From Sordaria brevicollis (taxonomy: Eukaryota > Ascomycota > Sordariomycetes > Sordariales > Sordariaceae): a stretch of DNA of 64,000 nt. Where the stretch lies: NCBI GenBank assembly GCA_033439795.1, contig JAUTDP010000008.1, positions 1,488,001-1,552,000 on the forward strand, written 5' to 3'. Below the pieces are notes generated by a model. It made no database searches. It was not told the origin of the DNA and saw only the letters and a list, made by a program, of their open reading frames with translations. Positions 53,870-64,000 of the stretch are shown here, one piece after another. A program made the translations under genes and the position numbers. Within the stretch, counting starts at the first letter, position 1. Each line of letters starts with the position of its first letter.

Positions 53870-55041
53870 GTTTTTGTCACTTATTCCTCTTCCTGACTTT
53901 CTTTTCCTTCCTATCATTTACTTTTCTTGTCCTTCACACACGTTTCCTTCCTTCCCATGTTCACAGTCTTGGGAGTCTTTTTTGCCGCATAAACGGGCAG
54001 CAAACAACAGCGGTTTTCGGTTCTGGGTTTCTCGGTTGCATTTCATCAAAAAAAGGTGGTCGGTTGGTGAGGCGGAACATAATGGCACGGATTTGCATAG
54101 AAGAAGAAATTTGCATTTGATGAAGACCGGTTGATTGGTGGCTTGTCTTGTTCGAAGAAAGAGGCTAGATGGCGACACCCATGTTTTTGTTTTGTTAGAT
54201 ATCCTCCTCACCCGTCAGAAATTTAGAGCGGCGGTGGGATTGTCATCTTTTACTACAATGGCGTTTCGGCTTCCTGTATCATCTTATCCTGGGCCTTTGA
54301 TATTCCCTCTAGATTCGTGTACAAAGCCATAGATGGTGCGAGATTACTGGATTTCTCGACCTGCAAGCATCGTACCTTGTGTAATTCACTCTGCAGTTTG
54401 GACCTGTTTATATATGTTTTGGATATTCTTGTCCGTATTCTGAAGTCACCAAACCGTGGCGACTAGATTCACAATTTTGTCTATACCTCGCCATTTGTGA
54501 TAGATCAATTGTAGGACGCAGATAGAAGAAAGTCGTCCTGTTCCCTCTGCCTGAATACGATGTCTGGACGAGAGATGCTCGATAAGATATACTGTGGTCC
54601 TCTCGCCCAGACTTTAACAGTCCTCAGATGTGCATCCCCCTCCTTGATTCCCATTTGCATTTCCCATGTTTTCCTTCTTAAAACTTCTTGCTAAGCCGTC
54701 CGTGACCCGGCGACTCGTAGTTTTGCAAAGGTCCGTGGCCCGACCCTGCTCACTGACGTGGGCCCCATCCACGCAGTGTTGTTCATTATGGCACCTGTAG
54801 TAAGGAACGAAGACGCCTGGGTATTCAGCTGATGATGAGCTGGTGGTGATGCCGGGAGCATATCGAGGTGTATATATCACCACCATACGATGTGTTGTGC
54901 CGTTGATTGAATGCGCAGCCGAGGAATCGCGGCGCAAAGATGTTGCTGTATTCAAAACCTCCCCGAAGAACATGCGCAATGACCTCATAAGCCATGGGAA
55001 GGAGTTATCGACGTCGTAGATCGTAGATTGTAAGATGACGC
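53870..55041. other. Convergent 3' spacer, dic1 / rpb3
   Basis: About 1.2 kb between convergent genes, T-rich near the carrier stop. No gene is recognised. Confidence 0.5.
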
Positions 55042-56195
55042 TCAAGACCAGCTGCCACCGCCGCCTCCATAGGGAGTCGTGCCGTAGGGCGTGGCACCGC
55101 CTTGACCTCCCCACGAGCTCTGGTTTCCTCCATTTCCGTATGGCGTGAATGATCCCTGGTCGTTCCAGTTGTCACCACCTTCGTTGTAGCCTGGGCTGCG
55201 TGGTCCGTTGTATCCGCCGTCGCCACCGTCGCTCTCGGTAAGTTCGTGAATAAGTCCAGCCAGCTTTTGTTGAATGACCTTGATGCCTTCGGTGACAATG
55301 GCATCAGGGGGGATGGGGCCGGCGGTCTCGACGTTGAAGTAAAAGCGGTTTGGTACAGCATCGTAGTCGAAGGGTTCGCCCTCCTGAGGAGGCTCTTCCC
55401 AGTCGGCGTACTCCGAAGGAGGCCTGGTGAGAACATGGTGAGTAAACGGTGAAATTAAACTGAACCTGAGCATTGTCTATGTACTTACCACTCCTTCTTA
55501 GGATCCTGCTCGTACCACAAGTCGAGATGGTGCAGCTTGTTGTGAGGATCGTACTCAAAGCCGATGGCGGCACTTGGCGCCCACTTGGAGTGCTCCTTTG
55601 CAATACCCTTCTTCGCAATGCAAGAGAGCTTGATCTCCTGGCCGTGACGGAGCTTGAGGATGAGGGGGCCATGGCCGTCGGGATCGTTGATGACAGGGGA
55701 GCCGAGAACCTGGTTGACACGATCGCCCACTGGCACAAGATCGCGGGCACAGACTTGCATGATGTCGTCGCCAGTGCACTTGGCGTGAAGTTGGAGGGTC
55801 ACGCTGCAGTGTTCGCAGTATTCGTCGCAGTCGCAGTCACGAGAATAGAGTAGTTGCTCGATTCCCTCGGCGTTGAGTGGGATAAGACCCAGGCGATGGG
55901 CAATGAACTCGTCAGCCAGGACGGAGCTGTTGGCCTCGATCTCGACCAAATCGATGGCAATCGTGGGAATCTCGGCAAGCATGACGCGACGGAGGGAGTT
56001 GGCGAAGTTAAGCTCGGTATTAGACAGCTCAAACTTGACTCTCGTATTGTCGGCCTAAAACGATGGTTTAGAAGGATGAACGAAAGCAGCTGAGCGCATT
56101 TGCTGTCAGCAAAAGCACACAGAACATACTTGTGAGATCTTGACAACCGGTCCCAAGGACTCGGCGTCGTCCATCGCCATCGGATCGTAATCCAT
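55042..56195 (-). CDS. rpb3: RNA polymerase II subunit RPB3
   Basis: The coding sequence is complement(join(55042..55423, 55489..56054, 56130..56195)), 337 aa; yeast Rpb3 has 318. It forms the alpha-like assembly platform of Pol II with RPB11. Exon 1 encodes [22 protein letters not shown]. Exon 2 begins [60 protein letters not shown], the alpha-N-like motif. It continues with the zinc-binding Cys cluster [16 protein letters not shown] and ends [25 protein letters not shown]. The last exon carries [47 protein letters not shown] and a Gly/Asn/Tyr-rich tail of about 60 residues. Both introns (75 and 65 nt) are canonical. Confidence 0.95.
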
Positions 56196-56974
56196 CGTTA
56201 CGTGTTGACCGTCAATCGGTCAGTGGTGTTCGCTATGGTAGTAGTTCTCGATCGTACTTTTGGTGGCGGATGGATATTTGATGTGTGGAAAGAAACGGTT
56301 CGGGGAGGTTGTGGTTCGAGAGCGGTTGAGTTTGGGTTGAGGTGGCCTTTGTTAAAGTGGCCTTTTTGATGCAAAGTGCAAGTTGCGGACTGCAGTGCTT
56401 CCAGTTTCGGCGCGTTGATGGCTCGAGGTTCGAGGCGCCACCAAGGATTCCGTCCAGTCGCCAATTCACCTTGCCTGGCTGAGCTGGATGGCAAGCGCAC
56501 CGGGCAGGCAAACCTGGGACTTACAAGGATGCCATCTTATCTTCACATGATCTGGCGTTGGTTGACTCCACGGCGTGTCTTTATCAGAAGACAAAAAAAG
56601 ACCCATCTCCCCGCACAGAACAGCCCCGCCAGGCAGACCCGCTTGCGTTGGAGCTCGAAACTTTTGAAAGACTCGATGGTCCGGCAGGCAACCTAATGTC
56701 AACTTTGGCAGTCCGGTGATTGACCCGCTTTTCGGTTCGCTCCCGCCCAGCCGGCCGAGAGGACTGGATGATGCAGCACTCCATCCCACTGTGGAAAGCT
56801 GCGAAGGCCCCTGTTGGCCGCCCAACCCGCCGCCCGTCCATGCCGTCCCCGATCCCGTGCTAGCGCAGCTGTCTCAAAATTTCTTGAAAGTGCCTCTTCA
56901 AACACGCGACTCTTCCCTGTCCCGGAACATTGCCAGATCTCACCACCTCGTCATATCCAGATACCCAGCCCAAA
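56196..56974. promoter_or_regulatory. Divergent promoter region rpb3 / mge1
   Basis: 780 bp between the starts of two housekeeping genes. No TATA box or named site is clear. Confidence 0.45.
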
Positions 56975-57762
56975 ATGCTACGAACAGCCCTCACCCGCTC
57001 TTCCAGAGCCCTTGCTTCCAGCGCCCGCGTTGCCGCCCAGCGCCCCGTTGCTTCCCAGATCTTCCAGATGCAGGCTGCCCGCACAGCTGCTCCCCAGATG
57101 CGCTCCGCCGCCCGGTGGTACAGCGCCGAGGCTGAGGGTGAGAAGAAGGCCGAGGAGGGTGCTGAGAAGAAGGAGGGCGAGGATGATGCCGTTGCTGCTC
57201 TCAAGAAGCAGCTCGAGGCCAAGGACGCTGAGGCCCGCGAGTGGAAGGTTAGTTCTTGAAGCTTTCAAAGTAGCTATGATGGACAAGTCACTAACACGGG
57301 ATTTCTCCCTCTCTACAGGACAAGTGCCTCCGCACCGTCGCCGACTTCCGCAACCTCCAGGAGCGCACCGCCCGCGAGGTCAAGCAGGCCAAGGACTTCG
57401 CCATCCAAAAGTTCGCCAAGGATCTCGTTGAGTCCGTCGACAACTTCGACCGCGCCTTGAGCGTCGTTCCCGAGGAGAAGCTCAAGTCCGAGGAGCAGTC
57501 CGAGCACCTCAAGGACCTCGTCAACCTCTACGAGGGTCTCAAGATGACCGAGACCATCCTCCTCCAGACTCTCCAGAAGCACGGTCTCGAGCGCATCAAC
57601 CCCGACGGTGAGGTGTTCAACCCCAACGAGCACGAGGCCACCTTCATGGCCCCCATGCCCGACAAGGAGCACAACACCGTCTTCCACATCCAGCAGAAGG
57701 GCTTCAAGCTCAACGGCCGCGTCCTCCGCCCCGCCCAGGTCGGTGTCGTCAAGAACAAGTAA
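56975..57762 (+). CDS. mge1: Mitochondrial GrpE nucleotide-exchange factor (Mge1)
   Basis: The coding sequence is join(56975..57247, 57319..57762), 238 aa. It releases ADP from mitochondrial Hsp70 during protein import and folding. The N-terminal 50 residues (MLRTALTRSSRALASSARVAAQRPVASQIFQMQAARTAAPQMRSAARWYS) are a presequence rich in Arg and Ala, with no acids. A long helical region follows (ALKKQLEAKDAEAREWKDKCLRTVADFRNLQERTAREVKQAKDFAIQKFAKDLVESVDNFDRAL). The beta-domain is at the C terminus (EVFNPNEHEATFMAPMPDKEHNTVFHIQQKGFKLNGRVLRPAQVGVVKNK), the GrpE signature. The 71-nt intron begins GTTAGT. Codon use is strongly C-biased, suggesting high expression. Confidence 0.96.
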
Positions 57763-58801
57763 ATGTTCTTCCATCCGTTTCTTTCAGCAACCACGAAAAA
57801 AAAGGCTGGGCACAGAGATTCTGGGCATGGGCTTGGCAGATGCAGGGCAGGATCACCCTGAGGTGTCATGTCACATCATGTCACAACATGACGGCCAGCT
57901 CATGAAACAAAATGTTCAATAAAGAGGCGCGACATACAGCCAGGGAAACCAAAATGGGAAAAAGAAAAGGGGCTCGACTGCTAATAAGCCCCGTGTACAA
58001 CAATCCAACAAGACGACTTGTATGCAACATTTGCTCCGCGCGGAAAACAAAACGGCGTTTGAAGGTCTCTTTTACATGTCATGTATTATATAATGCCTCC
58101 TCTCTGGTTTTTCTTGGGTTTTGACAGCATATACCACAAGCGCTGCTTGTGAAGACTTTTGGGAATGGGCAAGCGGGACTACAAAAAGGATATAAGACGA
58201 TTTACTGGGCGTACTTGAGAATATACCGAACTACCTATTTACCAAGCACATAACACTGGCACCTACACTTACCGTCCATATCTCTCACCGGATGAACCAT
58301 CAAAGTCTCGGCAGCTACCACAATGGCAGACCGTGCTCTGCTTCTGACACAATTCTAACAAGATATTTCCGCTCAGTACCTACGGGAGAGCCTCCAGTCA
58401 AACAGGGCAGGCCATCTTGCGCACGTCTTTTACCAGCAAAACCACAAAGCTGCGAAACAAACCACAAAACAGAAGTTTTCTCTCGGAGTTTCATCCTGTT
58501 CAAACTTTCAAGCCCAACTTACGTAAACCCAAGAAAACTTACGTAAACCAAAAAACAGAATTTTCAACTCTCATGACTTCCATTTTTCAAAACATCAAGC
58601 GATCACAGATTCCATGGTCGTCCATAAGAGACCACGACACATGGCGTAAGCTGACAAAAAGAAACACTGCACATATCGGAGCTCAGGTCAGGGGTCTTAC
58701 ACATGACTCGTCCCCAACCCAAACCCCACCACCCTCGAGTATAACAACACAAAAAATCCAAAAAATTGTTTTCTGGTACTGTTCGTACCAAGTTCATCTT
58801 C
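57763..58801. other. mge1 3' region and spacer to tRNA-Arg
   Basis: About 1 kb, gene-free as far as I can see. It contains two TTACGTAA palindromes exactly 20 bp apart (58519 and 58539). T-runs on the minus strand near 58750-58766 could end tRNA-Arg transcription. Confidence 0.5.
58519..58546. promoter_or_regulatory. Pair of TTACGTAA palindromes, 20-bp spacing
   Basis: Identical 8-bp palindromes lie at 58519-58526 and 58539-58546, each within the phrase AACTTACGTAAACC. TTACGTAA is a known Yap/AP-1-type bZIP site in fungi. Here no protein gene starts nearby, so function is doubtful. Confidence 0.35.
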
Positions 58802-58873
58802 CGATCCACCCAGGGGTCGAACCTGGAACCTCCTGATTCGTAGTCAGACGCTCTGCCATTGAGCCAGCGGACC
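58802..58873 (-). tRNA. tRNA-Arg (anticodon ACG)
   Basis: The 72-nt cloverleaf on the minus strand has acceptor GGTCCGC pairing with GTGGATC (two G-U pairs) and anticodon stem TCTGA/TCAGG (last pair non-Watson-Crick) around loop CTACGAA, giving anticodon ACG. Its T arm is CCAGG-TTCGACC-CCTGG and its discriminator base G. It has no intron. Its 5' end is 82 bp from the inverted repeat of the 3.5-kb element. Confidence 0.94.
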
Positions 58874-58955
58874 TTTTTGATGTTTGTTGGAGATGCTGCT
58901 CAGAAACTTCACTTATGAGCTACCATCCTGCCAATATTTCTTTTCTTCACGTTTC

Positions 58956-58985
58956 GGGTATGATCGGTTACAACTGGTCCTAGCC
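58956..58985 (+). repeat. Left terminal inverted repeat, 3.5-kb element
   Basis: A 30-nt arm starting GGGTATGATCGGTT and ending GTCCTAGCC. It pairs with 62470-62499 at 28 of 30 positions. Confidence 0.9.
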
Positions 58986-61900
58986 CAAGAACAGGAGAAA
59001 ACTTGGAAAAACCGTGCCAAGCTCGATTTTTTTTCCTCTCTAAACCAGAAAGGGTAACAAACTACTCTATAAATAACTTTAATCCCTATTATATCTACCC
59101 ATATTAGTAACGCTCTTTGTACCTCTTTAGCGTATAGATAATACCTTTTAAAAAGGGTATGGTATAATGGTTTTCTACCGTTTCTTAGCGGTTATATTAG
59201 CGAAAGTTGAATTAGCGGGAGGTAACCAATATAAGTAAAAAATTAGTACAAATATCCTAGAAATTATTAAATTAGTAAAAAGTATTAACCTTATTACTTA
59301 TATATACTATATATAATATTATAACGGCGACCCCGATATATACGAAATTAATTTATATAGAAATATTGTAATAGGATAATCCAAAACTTCGTACGTTATC
59401 GTCGTTTCTACGTTAGCTTTACTATTATAGTAATAATAGCTATACGTACAATAATTAGGCGCCGCTAAGCTACCCTAATATTTATTTACTTAGGAGGATT
59501 ACTATATATTATAAAAAGAGTTGAAGATTTGTATAATAAGTTAATTAAATAGTTTCGAAACCTCTTTCGAATGGATTAGCCTATTTTCGATTTTTTAATT
59601 AAATAATTAAAGGATTACGTTAAATTAAAGTTAACCCGCTATTAAATTACCTGCTAAAAGGTTATAATTATTTTATATATTTTAGGATATATTTAATTTT
59701 AACGGTCCGCTTCGTATTTCTTCCAAATTATATAGAATATTATAAACGAAATTATAAAAAATATATTACCCCGCTTTTATTATTTATATAATACTTTTAT
59801 TATATTGCCGGATAATAATTAATTAAATCCTAAAATCGAGTTCGATTTTATTTTAAATATTTATAATAATTGTATAGGAGTTATTAACGGGATTTATATA
59901 ATTATTTATATTAAAGTCGATTAATAATAACGGTAGTATAATTATAATAGGGAGGTAACGTAGAATGTATTCGCGGCGGTTAAATTTAATTATTCTTTTA
60001 ATTATATATTCGCTAATATAGAAGGTTCAATTAACGACGTAGTATTTTATACTCAAATTTTCAATCGTTTATTTCGTATATTCGAAGGATAATATTACAT
60101 TATTAATACGGGGTTTAATATACGGTAAAGGATTGTAACTCCTTTCTTTAATATTAAATATTATTTTTAAAATTGGAAGAACGCGGAGAGGAAGCTAAAG
60201 ATTATTAAAGAACTATATAATTTACACTATATTCGGATCCGTACCGTCGTAGAATATGCTTTTAATTATATAAAGAGGAAGTAGAAAATTGTAAGGTATA
60301 TACCCTTCGAATATAATATAGATAAATAAATCGAAATTATATATGCCGTAATTGGTTTATATAATTTCTTAATTATAGAGAGGAAAAAAACGCAAGGTAT
60401 AGTATTAAATAAGGAGGAGATTAAATTAATAAAATTAGCGCGCGACCGTATAAAGAGGGTAATTAATAAAAAAGACCCGTATAGAATATAATACGTAATT
60501 ATATTATTAGGTTGGGCGTAATATTAGCGGTATATAAGGGAGAATAGGAGGGAAGTATAATAAAGAAAAAAATGAAAGATATAATTAAAAAGAATATAAA
60601 TAAAGGGTATTTACTATTAAATTTAATTATTATTAATAATATTACGATTCGAATATATAAAAGAGGGATATTTATTTGAAAAATTAGATATATTATTAAA
60701 TGGATTTTATAAATTTATATAAGAAAAAAAATCTAGATTTTTATTTTTTTTTTAAATTCGTTACTTATTTATATAAATACTCCTCTCCTCTCCCTTCCTC
60801 CCCTACCTTATTTAATCTATTTATTTACGTACAACTATTTTATTTTATTATTATAACTATTATATACTACCGCTTATAATAGGTCCTTTTGAAGAAAATT
60901 GATATATTTTATTATTTCTACCGCTATTACTTTACTAGTAAAGCGCTTTTAAATATCTTTAATAATAATTTATAATATAATCGTATTAAGTAAAGCCGCT
61001 AGTATCGTAGCGGCATTTATAATCGATTCTCCTAAATTAGGCCTATCTCCTCCTCCCTCCTTATTACCCGTTTTACGGGGTATTAACTTCCTTTTATACC
61101 TTACGGATATTAAATTAATAATTTCATTAGCTTTTATAAGGGTTTTATTAGGATTATTCTTATAATTGCATTTTTAGGCCTTAGTTTTACGAACCGGTAA
61201 TTGGTTAAATTCGTTAATATTCCCCTCCCTATTAAAATCCGAATTCGACGAATTATTAATATTATTAAATCCCCCCCCTTTATTATTACTTTCGTCCTTA
61301 TTACTATTATTATTATCGTCGTTAATTTCTAATTCCCAATTAAAATTATCTTTAAATTTATTATTTTTTAATAAATCCGATATTTCACGGATATAATAAC
61401 CCGTTACTTTCTTTTTATAAAAGATATATTTATATACTTTATAATCGCTAAACGGGGTTGTACGTAATTAAGAGTAATTTTTACATTCGGTATTTTTCCG
61501 GGCTATAAAACGTTCCTATATTATAAAAATAGTAATTAGCAAATTAGTAATTTAATTATATAATATTCCCGAAATCGTTATTAACTCTTTCTATATTTAA
61601 TATCGAACCTTTTTAATATTATACTTTAAGGGTATAGTACATTCGGTTTATAATTTCGACGGTTACTTCTTTTTATATTTCTTTAATACTTTTTCCTATA
61701 TTTTATTAAATTCCTTCTATTTACCGCTTCGAAAATATCCTTTCTTAATATATTTAACGAATTATTTTATTACCACGGCGGTTATTTCAAAGGTAAAAAT
61801 AACGTACTTACTAGAATTAAATTAAAAAGTAATAAATTAAGAGGTATTAAATTAGGAACCTCGAGCCCTCTTAACCTAATTTAGGGTTTTTAATTACCGA

Positions 61901-62469
61901 CGGCACTTAATACCCTAAATAATTAAAAATTAATAAAAAGGGCGTACGTTATTTAAAACCAATTACATTACGGTAATAAAATTATTATTAATAATTTTAA
62001 TAAAATAAAATTCAATTTAGGTATTAATAATTTAATTATTAATAATTTAATTATTAATAGTTTAACTTTCGAAGAGTATTAGGTCGATAGGGATAGTTTC
62101 GTTATTTTATAGAAGGTTATTAAATAACGTTAATTCCCGTAGTATAAGGAAATTGTTTATAAGTATATTATTTAGAGCGTTAATAATAATAGAGGATAAA
62201 TTAATTACCTCTTCGATGGGTATATCGGTTTCGTCGATAACTATATTAATAGTACTATTTTTACGGTAAAATAACGGCGATGTATATTATTACCAATTTT
62301 ACGAGTATACTAAATATTAATTTTATAACCGAGGTTGTTAAAAAGGCGGTAAACAAGTAAATTAAGCTATACCGTTTTCGTATAAGAGCGTAAAGTGGGG
62401 TCTGAGGAGGTATAAAGTGGGTATTGCACTGCCCAGACCGTAGCAAAAAGTATTTAAAAATCTATACTA

Positions 62470-62499
62470 GGCCAGGACCAGTTGCAACCGATCATACCC
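62470..62499 (-). repeat. Right terminal inverted repeat, 3.5-kb element
   Basis: The reverse complement reads GGGTATGATCGGTT then GCAACTGGTCCTGGCC. The two differences from the left arm are both G/A, consistent with RIP or drift. Confidence 0.9.
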
Positions 62500-62857
62500 T
62501 TCATTTGCACGCATCAATGATTCTGGGTTAAAAGGTTGAGGTTTGTACAAATTTTCTATGTTATCCAAATTGTGATACAGAGAAGTTTGAAAAAGTCATC
62601 TGTGTGGGGTTAGGGGAGAGAGATGGATAAGGAAAAAGAAAGTATGCAACCCAAATTGATGCAAAAGGTGAAGTCCTGTTTTTCCTTGTCTTCTTTCCTA
62701 TCCTTTAATATCCAAAACTTTGTTTCCTCCGTCCGTTTCTTTCTCTACTTCCAGTCATTCTACCTTCAATCATCATCACTTCATTCCCATTCCCCATTCC
62801 TTTTCCTCCACTTTCCCCTTTCCAACCCCATGTTTCAACTTTTACCAAGAGGCAAAT
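62500..62857. other. gla-1 3' region
   Basis: About 360 bp between the element and the gla-1 stop codon. It is pyrimidine-rich on the plus strand, presumably 3' UTR and spacer. No gene is seen. Confidence 0.6.
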
Positions 62858-64000
62858 TTACCTCCAGGTATCGTTGACGGTAGCACTGCTCGCGCAGTTG
62901 CTCGCAACAGCATAGCTGCGGTTCGGGTCGCTCTCCCACCTGACGGAGCCATCCGAGTTGATAACGACATACTTGTAGCTAAACGACACGCCCTGGGGAA
63001 GAGCGATGGTGGTGTACCAGAGCGGGTTACCGCTGGTGTACTTGCTAGCGCTGAGGGTAACACCGGAGTTGGGCTGCCAGTTGCCAAGAGCGGGGATGCT
63101 GCCGACCAGCTTGACCGTCTGGCCGTAGCTGGTGGTGACCTTCTCGTTGAAAGTAACGAGCACCTCGTGGTCGGCGGCGCAACCGGTTTGGGTGGGAGGG
63201 GTAATGGTGGTGCTGGCGGGGGTCAGGTTGGCGGGGAAAGAGGTGGCGGTCGCGGTGGCGTAGGAGCCGGCGACGGCGGAGGCGGAGCAGGTGCCGGGGA
63301 CAGAGTTGGCGGAGGCGGCGCCCCACGAGGGAGGGACGATGCCGGCGCGGCGGTCGGCGGCGGAGAGGAAGGCGGCGTAGGACCAGGTCAGGTGAGGGGC
63401 GGCAATGGGATTGCCGGAGTTCTTGTCGAACTGCTCGGTCAGAGAACCGTCGGAGGGAGTGTACTGCGCGGCAACGTCGATAAAGCCGTCGGCGTAGGTC
63501 TGGACGGCGTTGATGATGGAGGTGAAGGTGGAAGAAGAGCTGGAGTAGGTGCCGGTGCCGACAGACGAAACAAGGTCCTTGAAGAAGGGGAGAGAGGTCG
63601 AAGTGACGGTGATGGAGCCCTGCTTCTTCCAGACGTAGATGGCGTCGTAGAGCTGCTCGGCGGCGGCGAAAGTGGCGAGGTACCAGGGGTTGCCGTTGTA
63701 GTAGACATCCTCAGAGTAGCGACCAACGGCGGCGGCCTTACCGGCGGTACGGCCGTTGTTGACACCCCAGAAGCGCATAGAGTCGACAACCTGCTTGTGG
63801 TTGGAAAGAGCACGGTCGCTGCAGGGCTGGAAAATCTTGGCATCGCATCCGGCAGCAGGGTCGAAGTTGTGGATGGATGTCAAGATGGAGTTGACGTCCT
63901 TGCCGCTGCGGTAGTTGACGAGGTTGGAGACGACATAGCCGTTGTTGTTCCAGAAGCTCTGCTGGAAGCAAAGGACCTGGGGAGCAACAGCATCGCAGGC
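62858..64000 (-). CDS. gla-1: Glucoamylase, GH15 with CBM20 (5' part outside the window)
   Basis: The C-terminal 380 residues are visible, all in one exon; the frame runs off the window at 64000. It is a secreted enzyme releasing glucose from starch ends. The GH15 catalytic part has YRSGKDVNSILTSIHNFDPAAGCDAKIFQPCSDRALSNHKQVVDSMR, VGRYSEDVYYNGNPWYLATFAAAEQLYDA and GSLTEQFDKNSGNPIAAPHLTWSYAAFLSA. Glu189 of the visible part (in SLTEQFD) corresponds to the general base Glu400 of Aspergillus niger enzyme. The general acid lies upstream, outside the window. A short Thr/Ser-rich linker joins a CBM20 starch-binding domain beginning near CAADHEVLVTFNEKVTTSYGQTVKLVGSIPALGNW and ending with WESDPNRSYAV and NDTWR. 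Gene order supports N. crassa gla-1. Confidence 0.95.
   Translation of the reverse strand, partial: ACDAVAPQVLCFQQSFWNNNGYVVSNLVNYRSGKDVNSILTSIHNFDPAAGCDAKIFQPCSDRALSNHKQVVDSMRFWGVNNGRTAGKAAAVGRYSEDVYYNGNPWYLATFAAAEQLYDAIYVWKKQGSITVTSTSLPFFKDLVSSVGTGTYSSSSSTFTSIINAVQTYADGFIDVAAQYTPSDGSLTEQFDKNSGNPIAAPHLTWSYAAFLSAADRRAGIVPPSWGAASANSVPGTCSASAVAGSYATATATSFPANLTPASTTITPPTQTGCAADHEVLVTFNEKVTTSYGQTVKLVGSIPALGNWQPNSGVTLSASKYTSGNPLWYTTIALPQGVSFSYKYVVINSDGSVRWESDPNRSYAVASNCASSATVNDTWR

Larger units (their letters stand above)
58956..62499. mobile_element. TIR-bounded element with RIP-destroyed interior (3.5 kb)
   Basis: The ends are near-perfect 30-bp inverted repeats: 58956-58985 starts GGGTATGATCGGTT, and the reverse complement of 62470-62499 is the same with two substitutions (28 of 30). 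TTC flanks both outer ends, a possible 3-bp target duplication. About 100 bp at each end have normal composition. The interior (about 59050-62390) is TpA-rich, stop-filled DNA typical of RIP, with no readable transposase. The layout fits a class II DNA transposon inactivated by RIP. The superfamily cannot be named from the ends alone. An alternative is that an unrelated RIPed repeat inserted into a small element. Confidence 0.75.

Noticed and set aside
1..64000. CRISPR arrays, operons or bacterial-type systems
   Set aside because: The window is fungal nuclear DNA with introns and monocistronic genes. The tandem repeats present have no spacer structure.

Overview
The window looks like nuclear DNA of a filamentous ascomycete, almost certainly Neurospora (N. 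crassa or a very close relative). Three observations support this. Genes carry short GT-AG introns of about 54-225 nt. Two stretches (about 1-4560 and 59050-62390) are extremely AT-rich, full of TpA and nearly free of long ORFs, which is the signature of repeat-induced point mutation (RIP). The gene content runs from an IME2-type kinase to a glucoamylase with a starch-binding domain, matching my memory of the N. crassa ime-2 to gla-1 interval. The species assignment is an inference and no database was searched.

Layout. 1-4560 is a RIP-degraded repeat that contains a GC-richer, non-RIPed element of about 800 bp with terminal inverted repeats (2433-3231). 4561-9670 is a long gene-free stretch leading into the ime-2 kinase gene (9671-12147). 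Next come tRNA-Ser(AGA), an HSPA12-type Hsp70-like gene, a nicotinamide riboside kinase gene (minus) divergent from pth2, and the ribosome-biogenesis pair utp7 (minus) / tsr1 (plus) sharing one 540-bp promoter region. A 4-kb gene desert (26628-30701) holds several small inverted repeats and a possible 5S rRNA relic. It is followed by calcipressin (rcn-1), UreG (minus), a 1281-residue SMP/C2 protein (minus) and a 726-residue disordered protein (minus).

From 46 to 58 kb the genes are largely mitochondrial or basic housekeeping: rrg9 (minus), an mpaB/Lcp-type oxygenase-domain membrane protein, mitochondrial Phe-tRNA synthetase (minus), a DIC1-type carrier, RPB3 of RNA polymerase II (minus) and the GrpE homologue mge1. 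tRNA-Arg(ACG) follows (minus). Immediately upstream of it lies a 3.5-kb element bounded by near-perfect 30-bp terminal inverted repeats, with a RIP-destroyed interior. The window ends inside gla-1 (minus), whose 5' part is beyond the edge.

There is no operon logic here. The genes are ordinary nuclear housekeeping and regulatory genes, and the utp7/tsr1 head-to-head pair is the clearest functional pairing. The most unusual content is the two inverted-repeat elements tied to RIPed DNA. Exon joins were chosen by splice consensus, reading frame and family conservation. They are predictions, not transcript evidence.
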